Source of the DNA: Rhodanobacteraceae bacterium
GTDB taxonomy: Bacteria > Pseudomonadota > Gammaproteobacteria > Xanthomonadales > SZUA-5
Length of the DNA stretch: 64,000 nt
Assembly (NCBI GenBank): GCA_024234055.1
Contig: JACKOW010000001.1
Span: 660,001-724,000 of the forward strand
Reading direction: 5' to 3'
Position 1 is the stretch's first letter; every line of letters begins with the position of its first letter. A program made the translations under genes and the position numbers. The notes under the pieces were generated by a model. The model did not search any database. It was not told the origin of the DNA and saw nothing but the letters and a program-made list of their open reading frames with translations. Positions 1 through 8,045 of this stretch are shown one piece after another.

Positions 1-101
1 CGGTGGTGATCAACGAAAACATGGTGGGCCACAAGCTTGGAGAGTTCGCGCCGACGCGCACCTTCAAGGGCCACTCCGGCGACAAAAAGGCGGGTAGGTA
101 A
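1..101 (+). CDS. rpsS: 30S ribosomal protein S19, 3' end (partial)
   Basis: Last 32 codons of S19, a 30S head protein that contacts S13. The visible tail keeps the family signature VGHKLGEFAPTRTF followed by a basic GHSGDKKAG end. The reading frame enters at base 3 and the TAA stop ends at 101, two bases before the rplV start, so the genes are closely coupled in the S10 operon. The rest of the gene lies left of the window. Confidence 0.95.
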   Translation, partial: VVINENMVGHKLGEFAPTRTFKGHSGDKKAGR

Positions 102-103
102 TC

Positions 104-445
104 ATGGAAGCGCGCGCAATACTGCGTACGGCGAGGATCTCGCCGCAGAAGGCTCGTCTGGTTGCTGACCAGGTGCGGGGCATGGCGGTCGGACGGGCAG
201 AGCAACTGCTGACGTTCAGCCCGAAGAAGGCTGCAGGGATGATTCGCAAGGTACTGCTGTCCGCGGTATCCAATGCCGAAAACAACCTGGGCGCCGATGT
301 CGACGAGCTCAAGGTCCAGACGATCTGCGTGGACGAAGGTCCGCAGCTGAAGCGTCTGCATGCTCGCGCCAAGGGTCGCGCGAACCGAATCATCAAGCGC
401 ACGAGTCACATCACCGTGATTGTCGGCGACGGCCGCGCGGACTGA
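104..445 (+). CDS. rplV: 50S ribosomal protein L22
   Basis: L22, 113 residues, a globular protein with a long beta-hairpin that lines the nascent-peptide exit tunnel. The start MEARAILRTARISPQKARLV and the tunnel-hairpin region rich in K/R (LKRLHARAKGRANRI, about residues 82-96) are typical, as is the length. ATG at 104 follows the rpsS stop by two bases. It is followed 10 bases later by rpsC, as in the standard S10 operon order. Confidence 0.98.
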   Translation: MEARAILRTARISPQKARLVADQVRGMAVGRAEQLLTFSPKKAAGMIRKVLLSAVSNAENNLGADVDELKVQTICVDEGPQLKRLHARAKGRANRIIKRTSHITVIVGDGRAD

Positions 446-455
446 GGATCAAAAC

Positions 456-1133
456 ATGGGTCATAAAGTCAATCCCGTTGGCATCCGTCTCGGAATCTCC
501 CGAGACTGGAATTCGAAGTGGTATGCCGGCCGCAAGGAATTTGCCGACTATCTGGTGGCGGATCTCAAGGTGCGCGAGTACCTGAAGAGCCGTCTCAGCC
601 AGGCCGGCATCAGCAAGATTCAGATCGAGCGTCCTGCGAAGACCGCCCGCCTCACCATTCACACCGCCCGTCCGGGTGTGGTGATTGGCAAGAAGGGTGA
701 GGACATCGAAAAGCTGCGCAAGGAAGTGTCGGACATCATGGGCGTGCCCACGCACGTCAATGTGGCCGAGATCCGCAAGCCGGAGCTTGATGCGCAGCTG
801 GTGGCCGAGTCGATCACCCAGCAGCTCGAGCGTCGCATCATGTTCCGCCGCGCCATGAAGCGCGCGGTGCAGAACGCGCTGCGCCTCGGTGCCCTCGGTG
901 TCAAGGTGAGCGTTGCCGGTCGTTTGAACGGTGCGGAAATCGCGCGCTCGGAGTGGTACCGCGAAGGTCGCGTTCCGCTGCACACGCTGCGAGCCGACAT
1001 CGACTATGGGTTCGCTGAAGCTAAGACCACCTACGGCATCATCGGTGTCAAGGTATGGATCTACCGCGGCGACATCTTTGATCTCTATGCGCCTCAGGCT
1101 GACACCAAGGCCGAGCGCACGCAGGCGAAGTAA
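456..1133 (+). CDS. rpsC: 30S ribosomal protein S3
   Basis: S3, 225 residues, at the mRNA entry site of the 30S subunit. The conserved N-terminus MGHKVNPVGIRLG fixes the start at 456, preceded by a GAGG ribosome binding site; an in-frame ATG at 420 inside rplV would add 12 non-conserved residues and is rejected. A type II KH domain is visible with its GKKG loop at residues 78-81. It ends 15 bases before rplP. Confidence 0.98.
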   Translation: MGHKVNPVGIRLGISRDWNSKWYAGRKEFADYLVADLKVREYLKSRLSQAGISKIQIERPAKTARLTIHTARPGVVIGKKGEDIEKLRKEVSDIMGVPTHVNVAEIRKPELDAQLVAESITQQLERRIMFRRAMKRAVQNALRLGALGVKVSVAGRLNGAEIARSEWYREGRVPLHTLRADIDYGFAEAKTTYGIIGVKVWIYRGDIFDLYAPQADTKAERTQAK

Positions 1134-1148
1134 GGGAGTATCGAAGCC

Positions 1149-1562
1149 ATGCTGCAACCTTCACGAACCAAGTATCGCAAGGCGCACAAAGGCCGTAACA
1201 ATGGTCTGGCCTTTGTTGCGAACAAGGTCAGTTTCGGCGAATACGGTCTCAAGGCCGTTGAGCACGGGCAGCTGACTGCGCGGCAGATCGAAGCCGCCCG
1301 CCGGACCATTTCCCGCTACGTCAAGCGTGGTGGCAAGTTGTGGATCCGAGTGTTTCCGGACAAGCCGATTTCGAAGAAGCCGATCGAAGTTCGCATGGGT
1401 AACGGAAAGGGCAACGTCGAGTACTACGTCGCGCAGATCCAGCCCGGCCGGATGATCTATGAGATGGAAGGGGTTTCAGAAGTACAGGCGCGTGAAGCGC
1501 TGGCTCTGGCCGCTGCCAAGTTGTCCGTCAAGACCATTTTCGTTACCCGTTCGGTGATGTGA
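1149..1562 (+). CDS. rplP: 50S ribosomal protein L16
   Basis: L16, 137 residues, binds 23S rRNA near the A-site and the peptidyl-transferase centre. MLQPSRTKYRKAHKGRNNG at the N-terminus and the GNGKGNVEYYVAQIQPG segment around residue 83 are characteristic, and the length is standard. Its TGA stop (1560-1562) overlaps the rpmC ATG by one base (TGATG), a sign of translational coupling. Confidence 0.98.
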   Translation: MLQPSRTKYRKAHKGRNNGLAFVANKVSFGEYGLKAVEHGQLTARQIEAARRTISRYVKRGGKLWIRVFPDKPISKKPIEVRMGNGKGNVEYYVAQIQPGRMIYEMEGVSEVQAREALALAAAKLSVKTIFVTRSVM

Positions 1563-1756
1563 TGAATGCCAGTGAACTACGAACCAAGTCGATCGTCGAG
1601 TTGAAAGAGCAACTCGTCGGCCTGCGCCAGGAGCAGTTCAATCTGCGCATGCAACGCGGCCAGGGTCAGCAGACTCAGGTCCATCAGATCAAGCGTGTAC
1701 GTCGCGATGTCGCACGCGTTAAGACCGTCATCGCCGAGATCGAGCGCAAAGGTTAA
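1562..1756 (+). CDS. rpmC: 50S ribosomal protein L29
   Basis: L29, 64 residues, a small helical-hairpin protein at the tunnel exit that helps form the docking platform for SRP and trigger factor. The sequence MNASELRTKSIVELKEQLVG and the basic RMQRGQGQ stretch fit the family. I chose ATG 1562 over an in-frame GTG at 1559 because the one-base stop/start overlap with rplP is the usual coupling arrangement. Confidence 0.96.
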   Translation: MNASELRTKSIVELKEQLVGLRQEQFNLRMQRGQGQQTQVHQIKRVRRDVARVKTVIAEIERKG

Positions 1757-1759
1757 GCC

Positions 1760-2032
1760 ATGAGCGAGCAGCAGACAGAAACCACCAAGAAGGCCCGACC
1801 GCTGGTTGGCGTCGTGGTGAGCAACAAGATGCAGAAGACCGTGACGGTCCTGGTCGAGCGCCAGGTCAAGCACGGCATGTACGGCAAGTACATCCGTCGT
1901 TCGACCAAGTTCCATGCGCACGACGAACTCGGCGCCTGTGAAGGTGACACGGTCACGATCACTTCCTGTCGCCCGATTTCCAAGACCAAGAGCTACGCGG
2001 TCACCGAAATCGTCCGGCGCGCTGGCGAGTAA
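1760..2032 (+). CDS. rpsQ: 30S ribosomal protein S17
   Basis: S17, 90 residues, an OB-fold primary 16S rRNA-binding protein of the 30S body. The motif VVSNKMQKTVTVLVERQVKH (about residues 17-36) is the family hallmark, with the KYIRRSTKFHAHDE loop after it. It begins three bases after the rpmC stop and is followed 14 bases later by rplN, the first gene of the spc cluster in E. coli; no promoter-like break is obvious between them here. Confidence 0.97.
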   Translation: MSEQQTETTKKARPLVGVVVSNKMQKTVTVLVERQVKHGMYGKYIRRSTKFHAHDELGACEGDTVTITSCRPISKTKSYAVTEIVRRAGE

Positions 2033-2046
2033 GAGGAGACCATCTC

Positions 2047-2415
2047 ATGATCCAGATGCAGAGCACGCTGGCCGCGGCCGACAACAGTGGCGCGAAGGAA
2101 CTGATGTGTATCAAGGTGCTGGGTGGTTCCAAGCGCCGCTACGCCAACATCGGTGACGTGATCAAGGTCTCCGTGCGCGCGGCCATTCCGCGTGGCAAGG
2201 TGAAGAAGGGCGAGGTCTACGATGCAGTGGTGGTACGTACCCGCAAGGGTGTGCGTCGTGCCGACGGCTCGCTCGTGCGCTTCGACGGCAACGCCGCCGT
2301 TTTGTTGAACAACAAGCTTGAGCCGATCGGCACTCGCATCTTTGGACCCGTGACCCGTGAATTGCGGTCGGAACGGTTCATGAAGATCGTGTCGCTTGCT
2401 CCTGAAGTGCTTTGA
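2047..2415 (+). CDS. rplN: 50S ribosomal protein L14
   Basis: L14, 122 residues, a five-stranded barrel protein at the 30S/50S interface that also receives the silencing factor RsfS. MIQMQSTLAAADNSGAKELM and the VVVRTRKGVRRADGS segment (about residues 62-77) are typical; length equals that of E. coli L14. An AGAGGAGA ribosome binding site precedes ATG 2047. Confidence 0.98.
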   Translation: MIQMQSTLAAADNSGAKELMCIKVLGGSKRRYANIGDVIKVSVRAAIPRGKVKKGEVYDAVVVRTRKGVRRADGSLVRFDGNAAVLLNNKLEPIGTRIFGPVTRELRSERFMKIVSLAPEVL

Positions 2416-2425
2416 GGGGTTGGTT

Positions 2426-2758
2426 ATGAACCGTATTCGTAAAGGCGATCAGGTTGTGGTGATCGCTGGCAAGGACAAAGGCCGCAAGGGCGCAGTCACG
2501 CGCGTCACGGCGGAAGGTCGCGTCTATGTTGAGAACGTGAACATCGTCAAGCGTCACACCAAGGCGAATCCCCAGGCCAACCAGCCGGGCGGAATCATCG
2601 AACGTGAGGCTGCAGTCGACGCGTCCAACGTGATGCTGCTGAATCCCAAGACCCAAAAGGGCGACAAGGTCGGTTTCAAGACCGTCAAGAACGACGCCGG
2701 TGTGGAGCACAAGGTCCGCGTGTACCGCTCCACGGGCGAAGTCATCGATATAGTTTGA
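2426..2758 (+). CDS. rplX: 50S ribosomal protein L24
   Basis: L24, 110 residues, an early-assembly 23S rRNA-binding protein with a KOW motif (RKGDQVVVIAGKDKGRKG, about residues 4-21). ATG 2426 has a GAGGGG ribosome binding site; a longer frame starting at 2396 inside rplN is not conserved and is rejected. It lies 10 bases after rplN and 10 bases before rplE. Confidence 0.97.
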   Translation: MNRIRKGDQVVVIAGKDKGRKGAVTRVTAEGRVYVENVNIVKRHTKANPQANQPGGIIEREAAVDASNVMLLNPKTQKGDKVGFKTVKNDAGVEHKVRVYRSTGEVIDIV

Positions 2759-2768
2759 GAGGCTGACC

Positions 2769-3311
2769 GTGAGCGCGAGACTCGAATCGTTTTACCGTGA
2801 GACTGTAGTACCGAAACTGGTTGAGAAGTTCGGCTACAGCAACCCGATGCAGGTGCCGCGTCTGGTCAAGATCACGCTCAACATGGGCGTGGGCGAAGCT
2901 GTCGGCAACAAGAAGATTCTTGAGAATGCTGTCGAGGACATGACCAAGATCTCTGGCCAGAAGCCAGTGACCACCTTGGCCAAGAAATCCATCGCGGCCT
3001 TCAAGATTCGCGACGGCTGGCCGATTGGCTGCAAGGTGACCCTGCGTCGTCGTCAGATGCTCGAGTTTCTCGATCGCCTGGTCAATGTTTCACTCCCGCG
3101 TGTACGCGATTTTCGCGGCCTCTCGGGCCGGGCCTTCGACGGGCGCGGCAATTACAATTTTGGTGTGAAAGAGCAGATCATCTTCCCCGAAATCGATTTC
3201 GACCAGGTCGATGCGATTCGCGGTATGGACATCTGTGTCACCACCACGGCCAAGACCGACCAGGAGGCGAAAGCGCTTCTGGAGGCATTTGGCTTCCCGT
3301 TCCGTAACTGA
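2769..3311 (+). CDS. rplE: 50S ribosomal protein L5
   Basis: L5, 180 residues, binds 5S rRNA in the central protuberance and touches the P-site tRNA. GTG start at 2769 with a GAGG ribosome binding site about 10 bases upstream. Family motifs include NPMQVPRLVKITLNMGVGEA and the C-terminal DICVTTTAKTDQEAKALL region with the GFPF end. Standard length and position in the spc operon. Confidence 0.98.
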   Translation: MSARLESFYRETVVPKLVEKFGYSNPMQVPRLVKITLNMGVGEAVGNKKILENAVEDMTKISGQKPVTTLAKKSIAAFKIRDGWPIGCKVTLRRRQMLEFLDRLVNVSLPRVRDFRGLSGRAFDGRGNYNFGVKEQIIFPEIDFDQVDAIRGMDICVTTTAKTDQEAKALLEAFGFPFRN

Positions 3312-3334
3312 TCGCGCTGTTCAGGAGATATCCC

Positions 3335-3640
3335 GTGGCGAAAACGTCGATGGTGAATCGCGAGATCAAGCGCGAGAAGTTGGCCAAGCGGTACGGTGCT
3401 AAGCGCATCGAACTCAAGGCCGTCATTTCGAGCCTGACCGCGTCGTATGAAGAGAAGATGGAAGCACAGGCCAAGCTGCAGAAGCTGCCGCGTGACTCCA
3501 GTCCGTGCCGTCAGCGCAGTCGTTGCGCTCTGTCGGGTCGTCCGCGTGGTTTCTACCGCAAGTTCGGCTTGGGTCGAAACAAACTCCGCGAAGCCACCAT
3601 GCGTGGCGACGTCCCGGGTCTGCGCAAGGCCAGCTGGTAA
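3335..3640 (+). CDS. rpsN: 30S ribosomal protein S14
   Basis: S14, 101 residues, in the 30S head. This is the long, zinc-independent form: the segment after LPRDSSPC is RQRSRCALSGRPRGFYRKFG and lacks the paired CxxC motifs of the short zinc form. GTG start at 3335 after an AGGAGA ribosome binding site. The ending VPGLRKASW is universal for the family. Confidence 0.98.
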   Translation: MAKTSMVNREIKREKLAKRYGAKRIELKAVISSLTASYEEKMEAQAKLQKLPRDSSPCRQRSRCALSGRPRGFYRKFGLGRNKLREATMRGDVPGLRKASW

Positions 3641-3664
3641 GAATTCAGGAATCAGGTAATCGTC

Positions 3665-4063
3665 ATGAGCATGACCGATCCAATTGCCGACATGTTGACG
3701 CGCATCCGCAATGCGCAAGCCATGGGCAAGGCAAGTGTGCAGATGCCGGCTTCGCGGGTGAAACTCGCGATCGCCGAATTGTTGAAAGACGAGGGCTACG
3801 TCGAAGACGTGGTGGTCTCGGAAGCGGGCGTGGGCAAGCGGGTGCTGGGCTTGAAGCTCAAGTACTACCTTGGCCGGCCGGTGATCGAGAAGATCGAGCG
3901 AATCAGCCGACCTGGCCTGCGCAAGTATCGTGGCAAGGATGGTCTGCCGACGATCCTGGGCGGACTGGGCATCGCCATTGTGTCGACCTCCAAGGGTCTG
4001 ATGACCGACGCCAAGGCCCGTTCCGAAGGGCTGGGCGGCGAAGTCTTGTGCCTGGTCGCGTGA
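3665..4063 (+). CDS. rpsH: 30S ribosomal protein S8
   Basis: S8, 132 residues, a primary 16S rRNA-binding protein. In E. coli it is also the translational repressor of the spc operon by binding near rplE; whether that holds here is not visible. MSMTDPIADMLTRIRNAQ is diagnostic and the C-terminal GLGGEVLCLVA matches the conserved end. ATG 3665 is chosen over the in-frame ATG two codons later by homology. Confidence 0.98.
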   Translation: MSMTDPIADMLTRIRNAQAMGKASVQMPASRVKLAIAELLKDEGYVEDVVVSEAGVGKRVLGLKLKYYLGRPVIEKIERISRPGLRKYRGKDGLPTILGGLGIAIVSTSKGLMTDAKARSEGLGGEVLCLVA

Positions 4064-4078
4064 TCCTAGGAGTTCATC

Positions 4079-4606
4079 ATGTCACGTGTAGCTAAAAAGC
4101 CAATTTCCCTGCCCAAGGGCGTCGAGATGTCGATGGCCGCGGGTTCCATCAGCGTCAAGGGACCGAAGGGCACCTTGTCGATCGCGCAGCCGGCCGGTGT
4201 CAGTGTCAATGTGGATGGCGGCCAGGTCAACGTCAGTCCTGCGGATCTGGCGAACGACGCCATGGCTGGCACCGTCCGTGCGCTGCTGGCGAATCTGGTG
4301 ACCGGTGTGTCTGCCGGTTATGAGCGCAAGCTTGAACTGGTCGGTGTTGGCTATCGCGCCGCCATGCAGGGTCGCGATGTCAATCTGACCCTGGGCTTCT
4401 CGCACCCGGTGCTGTTCAAGGTGCCCGAGGGCGTCAGCGTCGAGACGCCGACTCAGACAGAAATTCTGATCAAGGGCGCCGACAAGCAGGCTGTGGGTCA
4501 GGTTGCTGCGAAGATCCGCGCGTTCCGTCCGCCTGAGCCCTACAAGGGCAAGGGTGTGCGTTACAGCGGCGAGAAGATCACGCTCAAGGAAGCGAAGAAG
4601 GCCTGA
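4079..4606 (+). CDS. rplF: 50S ribosomal protein L6
   Basis: L6, 175 residues, two tandem similar domains, at the base of the L7/L12 stalk near the GTPase centre. MSRVAKKPISLPKGVEM at the start and the C-terminal signature PPEPYKGKGVRYSGEKI (about residues 150-166) are clear. ATG 4079 is preceded by AGGAG. A 41-base gap follows before rplR. Confidence 0.98.
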   Translation: MSRVAKKPISLPKGVEMSMAAGSISVKGPKGTLSIAQPAGVSVNVDGGQVNVSPADLANDAMAGTVRALLANLVTGVSAGYERKLELVGVGYRAAMQGRDVNLTLGFSHPVLFKVPEGVSVETPTQTEILIKGADKQAVGQVAAKIRAFRPPEPYKGKGVRYSGEKITLKEAKKA

Positions 4607-4647
4607 TTTCGGTCTGGGCCCGGTTTCATGCAAGGACATTAATAGTC

Positions 4648-5010
4648 ATGGCCAAAGTGGACAAGAAAGAAGCGCGACTGCGCAGAGCGCAATCGACACG
4701 GCATCGGATTCGGGAACTGATGGTTCCACGGCTGACCGTACACCGCAGTGGGCAGCATATTTACGCCCAGGTTTTCGCGGCTGGCGGCTCCGGTGTGTTG
4801 GCGGCAGCGTCAACCTTGGAAAAGGAGGTCCGTGAGGGCCTGACCGGAACCAAGAACAAGGCTGCAGCGGCTGCGGTCGGCAAGGCGATTGCCAAGCTGG
4901 CTTTGGCGGCGGGAGTAGACCGAGTTGCGTTTGATCGTTCGGGGTTTAAGTACCACGGACGTATCCAGGCGCTGGCCGACGCGGCTCGCGAGGGCGGCCT
5001 CCAGTTCTGA
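4648..5010 (+). CDS. rplR: 50S ribosomal protein L18
   Basis: L18, 120 residues, binds 5S rRNA together with L5 in the central protuberance. The basic N-terminus (KKEARLRRAQSTRHRIREL) and the C-terminal VAFDRSGFKYHGRIQALADA segment are the family markers. Standard length. A 41-base gap with no obvious promoter separates it from rpsE. Confidence 0.97.
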   Translation: MAKVDKKEARLRRAQSTRHRIRELMVPRLTVHRSGQHIYAQVFAAGGSGVLAAASTLEKEVREGLTGTKNKAAAAAVGKAIAKLALAAGVDRVAFDRSGFKYHGRIQALADAAREGGLQF

Positions 5011-5051
5011 GGACGGCTTTGCCGCCCCCTCGATCTCTATAGGTGAGTAGC

Positions 5052-5567
5052 ATGTCTAACGATAACGAAAGTAGTGATGGCCTGCTGGAAAAGCTGGTTG
5101 CGGTCAACCGCGTGGCCAAGGTGGTCAAGGGCGGTCGGCAGTTCGGCTTTACGGCACTGACCGTGGTTGGCGACGGTAACGGTCGCGTCGGAATCGGCTA
5201 CGGCAAGGCGCGAGAAGTGCCCGCCGCAATCTCCAAGGCCATGGACCGCGCTCGTCGCAACATGGTCAAGGTGAGCCTGAATGCAGGCACCTTGTGGTAT
5301 CCGGCTCAGGGTGTCCATGGTGCGGCCAAGGTGTACATGCAGCCTGCTTCCGAAGGTACCGGCGTTATTGCCGGCGGCGCCATGCGCGCAGTCTTCGAGG
5401 TGGTCGGCGTACAGAACGTGTTGGCGAAGTCCTTCGGTTCGCGTAATCCGATCAATCTGGTGCGCGCCACCATCAAGGGTCTGGCGCGGATGGCAGCTCC
5501 GGCTGACTACGCTGCCAAGCGCGGCAAGAGTCTGGAAGAGTTGACGGGGAAGTCGCATGAGCAGTGA
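5052..5567 (+). CDS. rpsE: 30S ribosomal protein S5
   Basis: S5, 171 residues, needed for mRNA helicase activity at the entry channel and for decoding fidelity. The dsRNA-binding-like N-terminal half has VNRVAKVVKGGRQFGFTALT; the second half has the GVQNVLAKSFGSRNPINLV signature. I chose ATG 5052, which has an AGGTGAG ribosome binding site, over GTG 5043. The last 11 bases overlap rpmD. Confidence 0.97.
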   Translation: MSNDNESSDGLLEKLVAVNRVAKVVKGGRQFGFTALTVVGDGNGRVGIGYGKAREVPAAISKAMDRARRNMVKVSLNAGTLWYPAQGVHGAAKVYMQPASEGTGVIAGGAMRAVFEVVGVQNVLAKSFGSRNPINLVRATIKGLARMAAPADYAAKRGKSLEELTGKSHEQ

Positions 5568-5748
5568 AAACAATGCAACGGTTCGCGTCCGCCTGGTGAA
5601 GAGCCCGAACAGCACGCCGGCGCGTCATCGCCTGTGCGTCAAGGCTCTGGGACTGAAGCGCATGAATCACGTCGTCGAACTGAAGGACAGCCCCTGCGTT
5701 CGCGGCCTGATAGAAAAGGTCAATTACCTGGTTCGTGTCGAAAGCTGA
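5557..5748 (+). CDS. rpmD: 50S ribosomal protein L30
   Basis: L30, 63 residues, a small ferredoxin-like-fold protein of the large subunit. The pattern VRVRLVKSPNSTPARHR, then LGLKRMNHVVELKD and the end VNYLVRVES match the bacterial family, which is about 60 residues. It starts inside the end of rpsE in another frame (11-base overlap), implying coupled translation. Confidence 0.96.
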   Translation: MSSENNATVRVRLVKSPNSTPARHRLCVKALGLKRMNHVVELKDSPCVRGLIEKVNYLVRVES

Positions 5749-5775
5749 CGCTGTCGAACGAGTGGAGATGTATCC

Positions 5776-6210
5776 GTGAGACTTAATACGATCAAGCCCG
5801 CCGAGGGCAGCAAGAAGGAAGCCCGCCGCGTCGGGCGCGGCATCGGCTCGACCCTGGGCAAGACCTGCGGTCGCGGTCACAAGGGCCAGTTCGCACGCGC
5901 CGGCAAGGGCAAGGTGAAGGCTGGCTTCGAGGGTGGTCAGATGCCCTTGCAGCGTCGCCTGCCGAAAATCGGATTCCGCTCGAAGATGTCTGCCGATGCG
6001 GCCGAAGTCATGCTCTACCGTGTGGACAAGGTCGAAGGCGATCTGGTTGACCTTGCCACGCTGAAAGCGGCCGGCATGGTCGGTTCCAATGCCAAGCGCG
6101 TGAAGATTGTCAAGCAGGGCGAAATCACTCGCGCGGTCAACGTGCGCGGAATTGCCTGTACCGAGGGTGCCAAGGCGGCAATCCTCGCAGCCGGCGGATC
6201 GGTGGAGTAA
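5776..6210 (+). CDS. rplO: 50S ribosomal protein L15
   Basis: L15, 144 residues, a late-assembly protein with an extended glycine/lysine-rich N-terminus that threads into 23S rRNA: RVGRGIGSTLGKTCGRGHKG, about residues 18-37. GTG start at 5776 after a GTGGAG ribosome binding site. The conserved GFEGGQMPLQRRLPKIGF segment follows. It ends five bases before secY. Confidence 0.97.
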   Translation: MRLNTIKPAEGSKKEARRVGRGIGSTLGKTCGRGHKGQFARAGKGKVKAGFEGGQMPLQRRLPKIGFRSKMSADAAEVMLYRVDKVEGDLVDLATLKAAGMVGSNAKRVKIVKQGEITRAVNVRGIACTEGAKAAILAAGGSVE

Positions 6211-6215
6211 GACTC

Positions 6216-7562
6216 TTGGCCAAGGCGTCGAACAGTTCAGCCTCAGCGATGGGCGGGCTCGGAAAGATGACCGAGCTGCGCTCGCGTCTGCTTTTCGTTC
6301 TCGGTGCGCTGATCGTCTTCCGGGCGGGCAGCTTCATTCCCGTGCCGGGCGTGAATCCCGAGGCCCTGCTGCAGTTGATGCAGTCGCAGCGCGGGACCAT
6401 CATCGACGTGTTCAACATGTTTTCGGGCGGCGCGCTAGCGCGCTTCTCGGTTTTCGCCCTCGGCGTCATGCCTTATATCTCCGCGTCGATCGTGGTTCAG
6501 ATTCTGGCGACGGCCCTGCCGTCGTTGCAGGCACTGAAGAAGGAAGGTGAGGCCGGTCGACGCACGCTGACGAAATACACCCGATGGGGCACCCTGGGTC
6601 TGTCCATTTTCCAGGGCTTCGGCGTGGCCTTCGCCTTGCAGCAGCAGGGCGGCAGCGTGGTGATCTCGCCTGGCGTCGGCTTCCTGGTGACGGCGGTGAT
6701 CAGTCTGACGGCTGGCACGATGTATCTGATGTGGCTTGGTGAGCAAGTGACCGAGCGCGGTATCGGGAACGGTATCTCGATCCTCATCTTCGCCGGCATC
6801 GTGGCCGGTTTCCCGGGTGCGATTGCGACGACGCTGGAATTGGCCAGCACCGGCCAGCTCCAGTTCCTGTCGATCATTCTGGTCTTGGGCATTGTGGTCG
6901 TGGTGACGGCGTTCGTGGTGTTCATGGAGCGAGCGCAGCGACGTATCACCGTGAATTACGCGCGTCGAATGTCGGGGCGGCAGGCTTATCAGAACCAGTC
7001 CTCGCATCTGCCTCTGAAGCTGAATATGTCGGGCGTGATTCCGCCGATCTTTGCGTCAAGCCTGATCCTGTTTCCGGCGACTGCTGCAACCTGGTTCGGA
7101 ACTGGAGAGGGCTCGCGCTGGCTGCAACGTGTTGCGGCCATGCTGGGTCCGGAGCAGCCGCTGCACATGCTGATCTACTCGGCACTGATCTTCTTCTTCG
7201 CCTTCTTCTACACAGCGTTGGTCTTCAATGCGCAGGAGACGGCTGACAATCTGAAGAAGTCCGGCGCCTTGATCCCGGGCATTCGCCCCGGTAAGGCAAC
7301 GGCCGAATACATTGACGGCGTGCTGACGCGTCTGACGGCAGTCGGTGCCCTTTACTTGGTCGCGGTCTGCCTGCTCCCGGAGATCATGCGGATCTATTTC
7401 GATGTGCCGTTCTACTTCGGTGGAACGTCATTGTTGATCGTGGTGGTTGTAGTGATGGACTTCATGGCGCAGATTCAGGCGCATCTGATGTCGCACCAGT
7501 ACGACAGTCTGTTGAAGAAAGCGAACCTCAAGAACGTCGGGCGTGGCGGCTTGCTGAAGTAA
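6216..7562 (+). CDS. secY: Protein translocase subunit SecY
   Basis: Channel-forming subunit of the SecYEG translocon in the inner membrane, 448 residues with about ten hydrophobic segments. TTG start at 6216 with GGTGGAG just upstream; the first well-conserved stretch is LGKMTELRSRLLFVLGAL. The cytoplasmic loops ERAQRRITVNYARRM and KKSGALIPGIRPGKATAEYI are family signatures. It is the last gene of the spc operon, five bases after rplO. The small gene rpmJ, often placed next, is not present before rpsM. Confidence 0.97.
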   Translation: MAKASNSSASAMGGLGKMTELRSRLLFVLGALIVFRAGSFIPVPGVNPEALLQLMQSQRGTIIDVFNMFSGGALARFSVFALGVMPYISASIVVQILATALPSLQALKKEGEAGRRTLTKYTRWGTLGLSIFQGFGVAFALQQQGGSVVISPGVGFLVTAVISLTAGTMYLMWLGEQVTERGIGNGISILIFAGIVAGFPGAIATTLELASTGQLQFLSIILVLGIVVVVTAFVVFMERAQRRITVNYARRMSGRQAYQNQSSHLPLKLNMSGVIPPIFASSLILFPATAATWFGTGEGSRWLQRVAAMLGPEQPLHMLIYSALIFFFAFFYTALVFNAQETADNLKKSGALIPGIRPGKATAEYIDGVLTRLTAVGALYLVAVCLLPEIMRIYFDVPFYFGGTSLLIVVVVVMDFMAQIQAHLMSHQYDSLLKKANLKNVGRGGLLK

Positions 7563-7593
7563 AGCTGTCCGTCAGCCCGGAATCAGAAGAAAC

Positions 7594-7624
7594 TTGCGCA
7601 TCGCTGGTAGGAAGCTGCTACAAT
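7594..7624 (+). promoter_or_regulatory. Candidate sigma-70 promoter for the alpha operon
   Basis: In the 103-base gap between secY and rpsM, a -10-like TACAAT (7619-7624) lies downstream of TTGCGC (7594-7599) with a 19-base spacer, slightly longer than ideal. It would start transcription about 35 bases before rpsM. Readthrough from the spc operon is equally possible. Confidence 0.45.
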
Positions 7625-7665
7625 AGGCGGTTCCACCAGTCGCGCTCTTGAAGTGGAGAGTACTC

Positions 7666-8022
7666 ATGGCACGTATCGCGGGAGTCAATATCCCGGTCAA
7701 CAAGCATGCGTGGATCGGCTTGACCAGTATCTACGGGATCGGGCGTAGCAGTGCACGCAAGATCTGCGCGGGCGCTGGTGTCGACCCGGCCACCAAGGTC
7801 AAGAGCCTCAGCGAGGCCGAGGTCGAGCGTTTGCGTGCCGAGATCGGCAAGTTCACCGTCGAAGGTGATCTGCGTCGTGAAGTGGCGATGAGCGTCAAGC
7901 GGTTGATTGATCTGGGCTGCTACCGCGGCCTGCGTCATCGCAAGGGCCTGCCGATCCGCGGCCAGCGTACCCGCACCAACGCGCGCACCCGCAAGGGCCC
8001 GCGTAAGCAGATCAAGAAGTAA
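7666..8022 (+). CDS. rpsM: 30S ribosomal protein S13
   Basis: S13, 118 residues, in the 30S head, touching the P-site tRNA and forming bridges to the 50S. MARIAGVNIP fixes the start at 7666; an in-frame ATG at 7648 is unsupported. The helix-two-turn-helix SIYGIGRSSARKIC (about residues 24-37) and the very basic tail GQRTRTNARTRKGPRK are typical. First gene of the alpha operon. Confidence 0.98.
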   Translation: MARIAGVNIPVNKHAWIGLTSIYGIGRSSARKICAGAGVDPATKVKSLSEAEVERLRAEIGKFTVEGDLRREVAMSVKRLIDLGCYRGLRHRKGLPIRGQRTRTNARTRKGPRKQIKK

Positions 8023-8045
8023 GAAACTTCAAACGGAATTAGAAT

